Origin: Leclercia adecarboxylata
Lineage (GTDB): Bacteria > Pseudomonadota > Gammaproteobacteria > Enterobacterales > Enterobacteriaceae
Reading direction: 5' to 3'
DNA length: 64,000 nucleotides
Assembly (NCBI RefSeq): GCF_006171285.1
Contig: NZ_CP040889.1
Location: forward strand, 496,001-560,000
In this document: one piece after another, positions 51,240 to 59,669 of the stretch
How the letters are laid out: the number at the start of each line of letters is the position of its first letter
Numbering within the stretch: position 1 is the stretch's first letter
The notes under the pieces: generated by a model
The model's database searches: none
Seen by the model: the letters and a program-made list of their open reading frames with translations, nothing else
Told to the model about the DNA's origin: nothing
Made by a program: the position numbers and the translations under genes

Positions 51240-53156
51240 TTATTTCATTGAGTCATTCAGAAGAGACAGCACCACCTGCGGTGTCTGATTGGCTTTGGTC
51301 ATTAACGAGGCAAAAGTTTCCTGAAGCATCTGCGCCCGGGCCATGCTGGACACTTCTGCGGCGTAGTCCGCATCTTCAATCCGTGAGCGGGACGCATTAA
51401 CCGCAACCGACATCGTCGCCTGCAGATTTTGCGTCGACTCCAGACGGTTCGCCACCGCCCCCAGCGTGCTGCGTCGTTCATCGACCTGCTTAATGGCATC
51501 GTCGAGCGCCGCCAGAGGATTCGCAGGGTTTTTCAGGCGAATTTCGTCACCGATTTCAGAGATATTCAGGGTCGTATAGTTGGTTGCGGCATCCGTGGAG
51601 GCACTGAAAGACGCCTGGTAGTAGATCTGCAGATCTCCCAGACCATTCAGCGTTTTAAGCAGGTAGCGGGCAGGCGTTTCATCAGTCAAAACCAGCGTGG
51701 CTTTTTTGGTCTCGGTGCCGTTCACCACATCCATGTAGTAATTACCGTCCGCATCCAGGCGCAGCACATCGTTCGAGATATTGCCGTCGCCATCGGTGTA
51801 ACGCACGTTGACCTTCGCAGGATCCATCGTGACCAGGGACGACCCGGTGACCCGGGTCACATCAGAGAAATTATTCAGGCTGGTGGCATTGTTCGCCGTC
51901 ACTACAAGCGAATGGGCACTACCGTCGGTCGTTGTCGTTACCGAGGCATTGTAATAGCTAAAATTACCGCTGCCATCGTCCACTTCCAGAATGTACTGGC
52001 TGCCTGACTTCAGCAGTCGGGAGTTAGCGGCTGAGAGCGGGTTATTACTCGCATCCTTAAAGCTCAGCGCTGCGGTCGTGGCATCAATATTGGGTGTGGT
52101 CGTCACGACAGCCGGAAGCGTGGCGAAATCTGTATCCAGTTTTGCCGTGGTGCTGGTCATTTGCGCGGTGACGGCGCCTGTCGAACCATAGGTTAGCGTG
52201 GCAGGATAATAATAATCATCCTGCTCAATATAATACTGGCCGTTTGATTCTTTTAATGATGGCGCGGGGCTATTACTTAAAACACCCCCATTGGTGTCGA
52301 GATAGCTCACCGAAGGAATTGACCGGCTATTTAGCTGGGTGACGCTGCTGTAGAGTGGCGTTCCATTGGTGGCGCTGATATTTACAGTTCCGGTTCCGCT
52401 GGCGGTATTCCAGCTTGCGGCCGTGGTAGCCTGATAATAGGCCGGCTTGCCGTCGACCCCCGTATCCTGAATGTAATACCGGCCGTCAGTGGCGTTGCGC
52501 ACCAGCTGTGGCGAATTGAATATGCCTGACGGAGACCAGGTTACGCTGACATTACCGCTGTTCAGGTCGATATTACTGGCGCTTCCCGCCACCTGATTGA
52601 TATCTGAAACCTTGCCGCTGATACCGCGAATAACGAAATCCTTCAGGCCGATATTTTCAACACTGAAGTTTTTCGATAAATCGAGGGAGATTTTTTCATT
52701 ATCCCGGGTGCCGACCTGAAAACCGACCGTTCCCGCGCTACCATTCAGCAGATTAATACCGTTAAAGTCGACGGAGCCGTTCAGACGGTCGATCTCCTTA
52801 AGGTTTAAGTTGATTTCAGCCTGAATGGTATCGGCATCCGCCAGGGTATTGGATTCACTGAGCCCTTTAACCGTAAGCTCGCGGATGCGCTGTAGGCGGT
52901 TGTTGATTTCATCCATCGCGCCTTCGGCCGTCTGGATCATCGACAAGCCGTCGCCAGCATTACGCTGCGCCTGTTGCAGCGCATTTTGCTGGCTGGTCAT
53001 GCGGTTAGCAATGGCCTGGTTGGCCGCATTGTCTTTGGCACTGTTGATGCGCATGCCGGAAGAGAGATTGCGGATCGACTGCTCCAGAGCAGAGGTATTT
53101 TTTTGAGATTGACCCCGAAGCGTCAAGGCCATCAGGTTAGTTTTTAGGCTCAGCAT
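51240..53156 (-). CDS. Orphan flagellin with large repeated central domain
   Basis: Flagellin-type filament protein, 638 residues. The canonical D0/D1 N-terminal part (about 1-150: RNLSSGMRINSAKDNAANQA and GDGLSMIQTAEGAMDEINNR) and C-terminal part (about 545-638: RRSTLGAVANRLESTQNLQA, SRIEDADYAAEVSSMARAQM, QTPQVVLSLL) are intact, so export and assembly are plausible. Residues 180-540 form an unusual surface domain with about five GxYYI/L-type modules. No flagellar structural gene neighbours it. A FliA (sigma-28) promoter lies upstream. The SD is weak. The central part is richer in A/T and looks foreign compared with the core genes. Whether it builds the main filament, a minor filament type or a variant is unknown. 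Confidence 0.9.
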   Translation of the reverse strand: MLSLKTNLMALTLRGQSQKNTSALEQSIRNLSSGMRINSAKDNAANQAIANRMTSQQNALQQAQRNAGDGLSMIQTAEGAMDEINNRLQRIRELTVKGLSESNTLADADTIQAEINLNLKEIDRLNGSVDFNGINLLNGSAGTVGFQVGTRDNEKISLDLSKNFSVENIGLKDFVIRGISGKVSDINQVAGSASNIDLNSGNVSVTWSPSGIFNSPQLVRNATDGRYYIQDTGVDGKPAYYQATTAASWNTASGTGTVNISATNGTPLYSSVTQLNSRSIPSVSYLDTNGGVLSNSPAPSLKESNGQYYIEQDDYYYPATLTYGSTGAVTAQMTSTTAKLDTDFATLPAVVTTTPNIDATTAALSFKDASNNPLSAANSRLLKSGSQYILEVDDGSGNFSYYNASVTTTTDGSAHSLVVTANNATSLNNFSDVTRVTGSSLVTMDPAKVNVRYTDGDGNISNDVLRLDADGNYYMDVVNGTETKKATLVLTDETPARYLLKTLNGLGDLQIYYQASFSASTDAATNYTTLNISEIGDEIRLKNPANPLAALDDAIKQVDERRSTLGAVANRLESTQNLQATMSVAVNASRSRIEDADYAAEVSSMARAQMLQETFASLMTKANQTPQVVLSLLNDSMK

Positions 53157-53189
53157 TCCGATATACCGATACAGGTTTCGCTGGAGAGG

Positions 53190-53216
53190 TTATCGACCGG
53201 ATTCAGGATTAGTTGA
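53190..53216 (-). promoter_or_regulatory. FliA (sigma-28) promoter of the orphan flagellin gene
   Basis: Minus strand TCAA-N15-GTCGATAA, against the sigma-28 consensus TAAA-N15-GCCGATAA (3/4 and 7/8 matches, exact spacing). It lies 34 bases upstream of the flagellin start codon. No sigma-70 promoter of similar quality is seen. Confidence 0.75.
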
Positions 53217-53354
53217 TGATTTATTTGAGCCTTAACCAAATTTAGTAGGGGTTAAGTACATGTCATTGCAGCTATGTTAATTCGATTCAGGGCTACGAGA
53301 ATGTCCTGCAGCGGCAAATAACCCTGCCATCAATACTGTTTAAAGGGGATAAAG

Positions 53355-53891
53355 ATGTCTAAAGCACTGCTCATCATCGATATGCAGAATTTTGTCACAC
53401 AAAGAATTCAACAGGGCGTGGATTACTTTCCGCAAAACAGTATTGAAAACATGACCGCTGTGATTGAGAAATTCAGAAAATCAGGCACCCCGGTCATACA
53501 CGTTCGCCACCAGACGCCTGAAGAGGGCTCGCCGCTCCATCACAGCTCATCCTCCAGCTTACCTCTAGAGTCTTTTAAAGAACTCAACAACGAACCGGTC
53601 TTTATCAAACACACCTCCTCCGCGTTCAGCTCAACGGGTTTGTTTGATTATCTGCAGGATGCCCGTATTTCAGAGCTGGTGGTTATCGGTGCCGTAGCCG
53701 GATTCTGCGTTAACTCCACGGTCAGAACGGGCGCTGACCTCGGGTTAAAAATCACTGTGTTAAACGATGCGGTGCTCAGTTTCGAACTTGAACAGCATCA
53801 GCTCAGCGCGAAAGCCATTCTGGATGTCACGCTGGGGCTGCTTGCTGCCGGTTTTGCTCAGGTTATCCCTGCCACGGAATTAAAGGTATAA
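53355..53891 (+). CDS. Isochorismatase-like cysteine hydrolase
   Basis: Cysteine hydrolase of the isochorismatase/nicotinamidase fold; substrate unknown. It has 178 residues. The catalytic triad is visible: Asp9 (LLIIDMQN), Lys85 (VFIKHTSSAF) and Cys118 (VAGFCVNSTVR, with the usual cis-peptide AVAG ahead). The SD AAGGGG fits the ATG at 53355. Its neighbour is a DUF2058 gene 34 bases downstream in the same direction, so they may be cotranscribed. Confidence 0.88.
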   Translation: MSKALLIIDMQNFVTQRIQQGVDYFPQNSIENMTAVIEKFRKSGTPVIHVRHQTPEEGSPLHHSSSSSLPLESFKELNNEPVFIKHTSSAFSSTGLFDYLQDARISELVVIGAVAGFCVNSTVRTGADLGLKITVLNDAVLSFELEQHQLSAKAILDVTLGLLAAGFAQVIPATELKV

Positions 53892-53925
53892 TCTGCCCAT
53901 CATTTGACAGATTTCAGAAACGAAG

Positions 53926-54465
53926 ATGACCAAACTCACACTCCAGGAACAGATGCTGAAGGCTGGCTTAGTCAGCAGTAAAAAGATGGCAAAGGTCCAG
54001 CGCACCGCCAAAAAATCCCGCGTTCAGGCGCGTGAAGCACGGGAAGCGGTGGAAGTGAATAAACAGGCGCAGATTGAGCGCGATAAAGAGCTCAGCGAGC
54101 AGCAAAAGCAGGCGACCCTGGCTAAAGAGTACAAGGCGCAGATCAAGCAGTTAATTGAGATGAACCGGATCGTGGTAGCGAAAGGCGATATTAGCTTCAA
54201 CTTCACCGACGGCAATCTGATTAAAAAAGTGCTGGTGGATAAGACCACGCAAAAACAGCTGATCAATGGCCGTCTGGCGATTGCGCGTCTGGTTGCCGGG
54301 GCGGATCGCGAAAGCGAATACGCCATCATCCCTGCGGTTGTCGCCGATAAAATTACGCAGCGTGATGCGAGCTATATCGTGTTCAGCGGCGAGCTGACGC
54401 AGGAAGCGAAGGACGAAGACGATCCGTACGCTGATTTCGTCGTGCCGGATGATTTGATGTGGTAA
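53926..54465 (+). CDS. DUF2058 (YaiL-like) protein
   Basis: Nucleoprotein/polynucleotide-associated protein of unknown biochemistry, homologous to E. coli YaiL (179 residues, same length). It starts MTKLTLQEQMLKAGLVSSKK, has a Lys/Arg/Gln-rich helical N-terminal half (about 15-65, coiled-coil-like), then INFN-type strands and ends DDPYADFVVPDDLMW, as YaiL does. In E. coli yaiL is at another chromosomal position, so this is either a relocated copy or a paralogue. Confidence 0.88.
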   Translation: MTKLTLQEQMLKAGLVSSKKMAKVQRTAKKSRVQAREAREAVEVNKQAQIERDKELSEQQKQATLAKEYKAQIKQLIEMNRIVVAKGDISFNFTDGNLIKKVLVDKTTQKQLINGRLAIARLVAGADRESEYAIIPAVVADKITQRDASYIVFSGELTQEAKDEDDPYADFVVPDDLMW

Positions 54466-54470
54466 TCCCT

Positions 54471-54500
54471 AAAGACCCCCTCTCCCGGAGGGGGTCTTTA
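54471..54500. terminator. Bidirectional terminator between DUF2058 gene and the T1SS operon
   Basis: AAAGACCCCC/GGGGGTCTTT stem with a TCTCCCGGA-type loop, between two convergent genes. T runs both ways are short. Confidence 0.85.
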
Positions 54501-54507
54501 TCCCCTC

Positions 54508-55872
54508 TTAACGCTCGTGGAACGCCTCCGCCCTCGCCCGCAAAATCGGTTTTAGCAGATACGCCATCACCGTTTTCTTACCGGTAATGATATCCACCGA
54601 CGCCACCATCCCCGGAATAATCAACAGCGGCTTTTCATCCGTGCCGAGATGGTTCTTGTCGGTACGCAGACGAATCACGTAAAAACTCTTCCCGTCTTTG
54701 TCGGTCACCGTATCGGGGCTGATCTGCTCCAGCGTACCCTTCAGGCCGCCATAGATGGTGTAGTCGTAGGCGGTGAACTTCACCGTCGCCTCCTGTCCCG
54801 GACGTAAAAACGCGATGTCCTGCGGACGGATTTTTGCTTCCACCAGCAGTTTGTCGTCCAGCGGCACGATCTCCACCAGGTCGTTGCCCGGCTGGATCAC
54901 GCCACCGATGGTGTTTACCATCAGCTGCTGCACCACGCCCCGCACCGGTGAGGTCACCAGAGTACGGTTCACCCGGTCGGAAATCGCCTTGCCCGAGGCC
55001 TCGATTTTACTGAGATCGGTTCGCGCCTCGTTGAGCTGCCCCAGCGCTTCGCTGCGATAACGCCCGCGCGTTTCGCCGACCTTGCTCTCAATCTCCTTGA
55101 TGGCCGCTTCCGCCCGGGGAATGGCGAGGGTCACGGAGTCGAGCTGTCCCTGGGTTTCCACCACGCCACGACGCAGGCGGAGCACTTCAACTTTTGAAAT
55201 TGCCCCTTTAGCCACCAGCGGTTCAGACATGGCGACCTCCTGCTGCTGCAGCGCCAGGCTGCGGCGGTACTGGCTGGCCTTGCCCTGGAAGTCGAGCAGT
55301 TCCTGCTTCTTCTGAATAAGCTGTTCGTTAAGCCCGGCCAGTTCGCTCTGAATGCGTTTGTTGACGCTGGCGAACAACTCCATCTCGCCGCTGGCGATAT
55401 CCGGCGCCTGCTTCACGATCTCCGGCGCCAGGGTCAGGGTTGTGGCATCGTTCAGCTGCGCGGTCAGACGCTGGATGCGCGCCTGCAGCGCCAGCCTGTC
55501 GGCCTCGCTCTCCCCGGCGTTAGAACGAAACTGGGTATCATCCAGACGCAGCAGCGGCGCGCCGGCTTTCACCACCTCACCTTCGTGGACAAAGACCTCT
55601 GCGACGATCCCCCCTTCGAGGTTCTGCACTTTTTGCAGGCGAGAAGAAGGGATCGCCCGCCCTTCCCCGCGCGTCACCTCGTCGATACTGGCCAGCGAAG
55701 CCCAGAGGATCATGGCGATAAAGAAAGCGAAGATAGCCCACAGCGTGACGCGCACCACCCGTGGGGCATCGTCCAGCAGGGCTTTGTTAACCTCGTTGGT
55801 GGTAAAGGGCGCGGGCTGTTTATCCCCTGACAGCCAGCTCATCAGGCGGCTAAGCGTCTCAACGATTCGCAT
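54508..55872 (-). CDS. HlyD-family periplasmic adaptor (type I secretion membrane fusion protein)
   Basis: Membrane-fusion subunit linking the inner-membrane ABC protein to the TolC-like channel; LapC-type. It has 454 residues. Short cytoplasmic N terminus, one transmembrane helix (about 42-62), a lipoyl/barrel-sandwich hybrid half at about 75-120 (VQNLEGGIVAEVFVHEGEVV), a long coiled-coil hairpin (about 120-300), then the other half-motif and the beta-barrel (SPVRGVVQQLMVNTIGGVI and RPGQEATVKFTAYDY). Overlaps the ABC gene by 14 bases: coupled translation. Last gene of the operon. Confidence 0.93.
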   Translation of the reverse strand: MRIVETLSRLMSWLSGDKQPAPFTTNEVNKALLDDAPRVVRVTLWAIFAFFIAMILWASLASIDEVTRGEGRAIPSSRLQKVQNLEGGIVAEVFVHEGEVVKAGAPLLRLDDTQFRSNAGESEADRLALQARIQRLTAQLNDATTLTLAPEIVKQAPDIASGEMELFASVNKRIQSELAGLNEQLIQKKQELLDFQGKASQYRRSLALQQQEVAMSEPLVAKGAISKVEVLRLRRGVVETQGQLDSVTLAIPRAEAAIKEIESKVGETRGRYRSEALGQLNEARTDLSKIEASGKAISDRVNRTLVTSPVRGVVQQLMVNTIGGVIQPGNDLVEIVPLDDKLLVEAKIRPQDIAFLRPGQEATVKFTAYDYTIYGGLKGTLEQISPDTVTDKDGKSFYVIRLRTDKNHLGTDEKPLLIIPGMVASVDIITGKKTVMAYLLKPILRARAEAFHER

Positions 55873-58045
55873 GAATTTGTCCTTTCTTCAGCGCACTCAT
55901 GACGCTCTCTTTCGGACCGTCGGCAATGATTTTGCCGTTGTCGACGATAATCAGACGATCCACCAGCGTCAGCAGCGACGCACGGTGGGTGACCATCAGC
56001 AGCGTTTTGTTGGCGATCGCCGGCACAAGCGCCTTTTTGATCAGATCTTCGCTGGTGTTATCCATTGAACTGGTCGGTTCGTCCATCAGCAGCACCGGCG
56101 GGTCGAGCAGCAGCGCCCTCGCCAGCGCGACAGCCTGCCGCTGACCGCCGGAAAGACTCATCCCCCGTTCGCCCACCTGCATGTTGTAGCCGGACGGGTG
56201 ACGACGGGCAAACTCGTGTACGCCGGTCAGGGTGGCCACCCGCAGCATGGTTTCCTCGTCAACGTAGCTGGCGCCGTAGACCAGATTGTCGCGCAGGGTG
56301 CCGCTGAACAGATGGATATCCTGCGGCGCGTAGCCAATGTTATGGCGCAGATCGTGAACATCAATCTGGCGGGCATCGATACCGTCAATCAGCACATTGC
56401 CGCTGTTCGGCTGGTAAAAACCGACCAGCAGTTTCGCCAGGGAGCTTTTACCCGACCCGCTGCGCCCGATGATGCCCACCTTCTCTCCGGGCTGGATCGT
56501 CAGAGAGACATTGATGAGCGAAGCATACTGATTGCCAGGGTAGATAAAGGTCACATCGCGCAGCTCGATGGCGCCGGAGAGGGTTTCCCGCTTCAGCGGC
56601 ACTTCGTCGTCCTGCACTTCCTGCTCAAGATCCATCATCCGGTCGATGGTGGCTTTGGTCATTCGCGCGCGCTGGTAGCGGGTGATCAGGCTGCACAGCT
56701 GGCCGATGGGCATCATGGCGCGACGGTGCAGCAGATAGCAGGCGATCAGCCCGCCCATGCTCAGGTTGCCGCCAATAATGATGTAGACCCCGGCCACGAT
56801 CAGGGCCACGCCGCTGAACTGCTGCAGCCAGGCGGTAAAGTTTACCGCCACGTACGAGAGCGACTTCACCCGCAGCTCCAGCTTGCTCAGCTGGCCGGTA
56901 AGGTGCTCCCACTGATACTGGCGCTCGCTCTGGGCGTTGTTGATCTTGATGGCATCCAGTCCGGTGAGCGTCTCCACCAGCATCGCCTGACGTTCGTTGG
57001 AGAGCTGATAGGTTTTCTTCACCCGCGACATCAGCGGGCGCTGGATCAGCCAGTTCACCAGCAGGGCCAGCGGATAGGAGAGCAGCGGGATAAACACCAG
57101 CGGGCCGCCGATGATGCCAATCACCAGCAGGATCAGCAGGGTAAACGGAAAGTCGATAAAGGCGGTGAGCGTCAGGGAAGAGAGGAAGTCACGAATCGAC
57201 TGGAACTCCTGAAAGTTCTGCGCAAAGCTCCCCACCCGCTGCGGGCGAAGCTTCATCTTCATGCCCAGCAGCCGCTCGAACAGCGCCGAGGAGACCACCA
57301 GATCGGTTTTCTTACCGGCCAGATCGAGACAGATGCCCCGCAGGATCTTCAGCACAAAGTCGAACACAAAGGCGATGCTGACGCCGATGGCCAGCACCCA
57401 CAGTGTGGCGGTGGCCTGATTAGGCACGACCCGGTCATAGACGTTCATCACAAACAGCGGGGCGCTGAGCGCCACGAGGTTGACCAGGAAACTGGCGACC
57501 ACCGCATCCAGATAGAGGAATTTCGACAGCCTGAGCGTGTCCTGGAACCAGGATTTGGTGCGCGGCAGCGTGGCCGTCGGCTGGGCGTCAAACTCATGCT
57601 CCGGGGAGATAAAAATCGCCCGGCCGCTGTAAATCTCCGCCAGCGTCTCTGGCGAGACGTTAATTTCACCGCCCTCCGTTTCGCTGGGCAGCAGGCGCGC
57701 GCGCTGCTGTTCATCCCAGCCAATGAGTACTGCGGCCTGGTTGTTCTTCAGCAGCAGAATGGCAGGCAGAGAGAGCGCGGTAATGTTTTCCAGCCCGCGC
57801 TGCACCACCCGCGCCTTGAGCCCGGCCCGGCCGGCGGCACGCGGAAAGGTCTCCGTCGTCAGGGTGTAGGCGTCCAGCGGCAGCCCGGCGGTCAGCACAT
57901 TACGGCTGGTGACGACGTTATGCAATTTACAGACGATCATCAGCGCGTCCAGCAGCGGATCGTCATGGCTTTGCCGCGGATCCTGTCTGCCCTGCGCCTG
58001 CGGGGTCATCTCTATGCGATCGGAGGAGTCAATATCAGGCGTCAT
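55859..58045 (-). CDS. LapB-like type I secretion permease/ATPase with inactive C39-like domain
   Basis: Inner-membrane ABC exporter for a giant T1SS adhesin. It has 728 residues. Residues 28-160 are a C39-like domain (DPLLDALMIVCKLHNVV) without the catalytic DCG-type Cys and the His/Asp pair, so a non-peptidase substrate-docking domain as in LapB/HlyB. Residues 170-450 hold six transmembrane helices. The nucleotide-binding domain has Walker A GRSGSGKSS (527-535), signature LSGGQRQ (631-637) and Walker B VLLMDEP (651-657). It lies between the TolC-like gene and HlyD gene. Confidence 0.94.
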   Translation of the reverse strand: MTPDIDSSDRIEMTPQAQGRQDPRQSHDDPLLDALMIVCKLHNVVTSRNVLTAGLPLDAYTLTTETFPRAAGRAGLKARVVQRGLENITALSLPAILLLKNNQAAVLIGWDEQQRARLLPSETEGGEINVSPETLAEIYSGRAIFISPEHEFDAQPTATLPRTKSWFQDTLRLSKFLYLDAVVASFLVNLVALSAPLFVMNVYDRVVPNQATATLWVLAIGVSIAFVFDFVLKILRGICLDLAGKKTDLVVSSALFERLLGMKMKLRPQRVGSFAQNFQEFQSIRDFLSSLTLTAFIDFPFTLLILLVIGIIGGPLVFIPLLSYPLALLVNWLIQRPLMSRVKKTYQLSNERQAMLVETLTGLDAIKINNAQSERQYQWEHLTGQLSKLELRVKSLSYVAVNFTAWLQQFSGVALIVAGVYIIIGGNLSMGGLIACYLLHRRAMMPIGQLCSLITRYQRARMTKATIDRMMDLEQEVQDDEVPLKRETLSGAIELRDVTFIYPGNQYASLINVSLTIQPGEKVGIIGRSGSGKSSLAKLLVGFYQPNSGNVLIDGIDARQIDVHDLRHNIGYAPQDIHLFSGTLRDNLVYGASYVDEETMLRVATLTGVHEFARRHPSGYNMQVGERGMSLSGGQRQAVALARALLLDPPVLLMDEPTSSMDNTSEDLIKKALVPAIANKTLLMVTHRASLLTLVDRLIIVDNGKIIADGPKESVMSALKKGQIHANR

Positions 58046-58084
58046 TCTCTGCCTCAGTGTTCTGCAGACGGCGGTCGCAGATGT

Positions 58085-58128
58085 AAAAAAGAGAGGGTTG
58101 TTGCCGTTTATCCTGCCAGCAACAACCC
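58085..58128 (-). terminator. Terminator/attenuator within the T1SS operon
   Basis: Minus-strand stem GGGTTGTTGC/GCAACAACCC with a 14-base loop, followed by TCTCTTTTTT, 20 bases past the TolC-like stop and 40 bases before the ABC gene. It should reduce read-through into the ABC and HlyD genes. Confidence 0.8.
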
Positions 58129-58148
58129 CGTCAGCCTTTCAGGGCGTC

Positions 58149-59498
58149 TTACTTTAATTCAGGCAGTTCTGCCTGGGAAGATTTTGCCTGGTCGAGCGGC
58201 TCGGCGGCCGACGGAGCCTGAATATTCAGGTTCTTGAGCAGTTCACCGGTACGGGCGCTGATGCGATAGGTGGTAAACATATCGACGAACTGCAGCTCGA
58301 CGTAGCGGCGCTGGGCGCTGAACACTTCGTTTTCGCTGTCCAGCATATCGAGCAGGGTACGGTCGCCCAGGCTGAACTGCTCCTGATAGGCGCTACGCAC
58401 CTGCACGCTGCGATCGGCGTACTCTTTGGCGATCGGCACCTGCTGACCGGCATTTTTCAGGGCGTTCCAGGCCAGACGCAGATCTTCGTTCAGCTGACGC
58501 TGGGCGTTGTTTTTCACATCCTGCGCCTCTTTCATTTTGTAGGCGTATGAGGTGAGCGTCGCCTGGTCGCTGCCGCCGTTGTAAAGGTTGTAGCGCATGC
58601 GCAGCATCGCCTGCCACTCCTGGCTGTGGCCGCGGGTACCATCGATGTTGTTATCCATGGTACGCCCGACTTCGACGTTCACATCCGGATAGAAGCGCGA
58701 TTTGGCCGCCTCATACTGCTGGCGGGTCGCTTCCACGTCGGCATCAGCCTGTTTCAGCAGCGGGTTATTTTCCAGCATCACGGTACGCGCGGCATCCAGG
58801 GAAGCGGGAACGGCGATTTTAGCGGGCATCACCAGGGTGTCAGGCTCTTTGCCGGTGATGCTCTGATAGTTGGCGCGGGAGTCTTCGAGGTTGGTTTGCT
58901 CGGTCAGCAGGTTGTTGCGCGCCTGTGCCAGACGGGCCTGGGCCTGCTCGAAGTCCGCCTGACGGCCGACACCCTGCTCGGTACGCAGGCGGATCTGATC
59001 GAACACGCGCTCGTGGTTTTTGAGGTTATCTTCCGCCAGCGCCACCATCTTCTGGCGCATCAGCACGTCGAGATAGGTCTGGATCGCCTGCAACGCGGTA
59101 GATTCGCTGGTATTCAGCACCGTCCAGGCCCGGGAGTTGACCGTGGCTTTCTGGCGGCCGACTTCGCTGGTGGTGGCAAAACCGTTGAACACATTCTGGC
59201 GCAGGTTGATAGCGGACTCGCTGCGATGCAGATCGCGCAAATGGTCGCCTGCGGCGCGGGTGCTGGCGTTATCGGTCTGCTCCCAACCGGTGCCTGCGGT
59301 GAGATCCAGCGTCGGGAGATAGCCACCTTTAGCTGCGCGGAGATCCTGATCGGCGGAATAACGACTATTTACCGAGGCGTTAACTTCCGGATGCCATAGC
59401 AGGCTATCTTTCACCGCCTGCTCAAGCGTCGTGGCCTGGCTGTGTGTGGCGCTCAGCACCAGAGCTGCGCCCATAACGAACTGACTATACTGTTTCAT
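58149..59498 (-). CDS. TolC-family outer membrane channel protein
   Basis: Outer-membrane efflux channel of the type I secretion system (LapE/AggA-like). It has 449 residues. The signal peptide runs to about residue 22 (ATHSQA), mature start TTLEQAVKDSLLWHPEV. Two TolC repeats are visible: the first includes ESAINLRQNVFNGFATTSEV, and the second MRYNLYNGGSDQATLTSYAY. It is dedicated to the adjacent system rather than the housekeeping tolC, which is elsewhere in enteric genomes. The acidic C-terminal tail (EPLDQAKSSQAELPELK) is short. Confidence 0.92.
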   Translation of the reverse strand: MKQYSQFVMGAALVLSATHSQATTLEQAVKDSLLWHPEVNASVNSRYSADQDLRAAKGGYLPTLDLTAGTGWEQTDNASTRAAGDHLRDLHRSESAINLRQNVFNGFATTSEVGRQKATVNSRAWTVLNTSESTALQAIQTYLDVLMRQKMVALAEDNLKNHERVFDQIRLRTEQGVGRQADFEQAQARLAQARNNLLTEQTNLEDSRANYQSITGKEPDTLVMPAKIAVPASLDAARTVMLENNPLLKQADADVEATRQQYEAAKSRFYPDVNVEVGRTMDNNIDGTRGHSQEWQAMLRMRYNLYNGGSDQATLTSYAYKMKEAQDVKNNAQRQLNEDLRLAWNALKNAGQQVPIAKEYADRSVQVRSAYQEQFSLGDRTLLDMLDSENEVFSAQRRYVELQFVDMFTTYRISARTGELLKNLNIQAPSAAEPLDQAKSSQAELPELK

Positions 59499-59632
59499 CT
59501 TGTCGACTTTCCTTCATATCCCTTGATTGTTGGTCAATATCCACCAGAGAAAATCCCATTAGACCGAGGGAAAAAATGCGTCCTGCGATTTTGCGGTCAG
59601 ACGGGATCCGTCGTCTGATCTGAATAATGTGT

Positions 59633-59663
59633 GCCGCGCAGAGCCAGACTGCCCCTGCGCGGC
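59633..59663 (-). terminator. Hairpin after the adhesin gene
   Basis: GCCGCGCAG/CTGCGCGGC stem with a 13-base loop, 6 bases past the adhesin stop, with no T run. Together with a second hairpin (ATCAGACGACG/CGTCTGAC near 59598) it may stop or slow transcription before the TolC-like gene. Confidence 0.5.
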
Positions 59664-59669
59664 GACCTG

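Noticed and set aside
53281..53316. Partial similarity to the argW 3' end (TTCGATTC and TCCTGCAGCGGCA) as a possible att remnant
   Set aside because: The matches are split and imperfect (no continuous copy of the tRNA end), so this may be chance.
50858..54500. Integrase or transposase for an island at argW
   Set aside because: I found no recombinase-like protein on either strand in this stretch.
56198..58237. A 679-residue plus-strand frame opposite the ABC exporter gene
   Set aside because: It is an antisense shadow of the LapB-like gene, with Gln/Arg/His-rich low-information composition.
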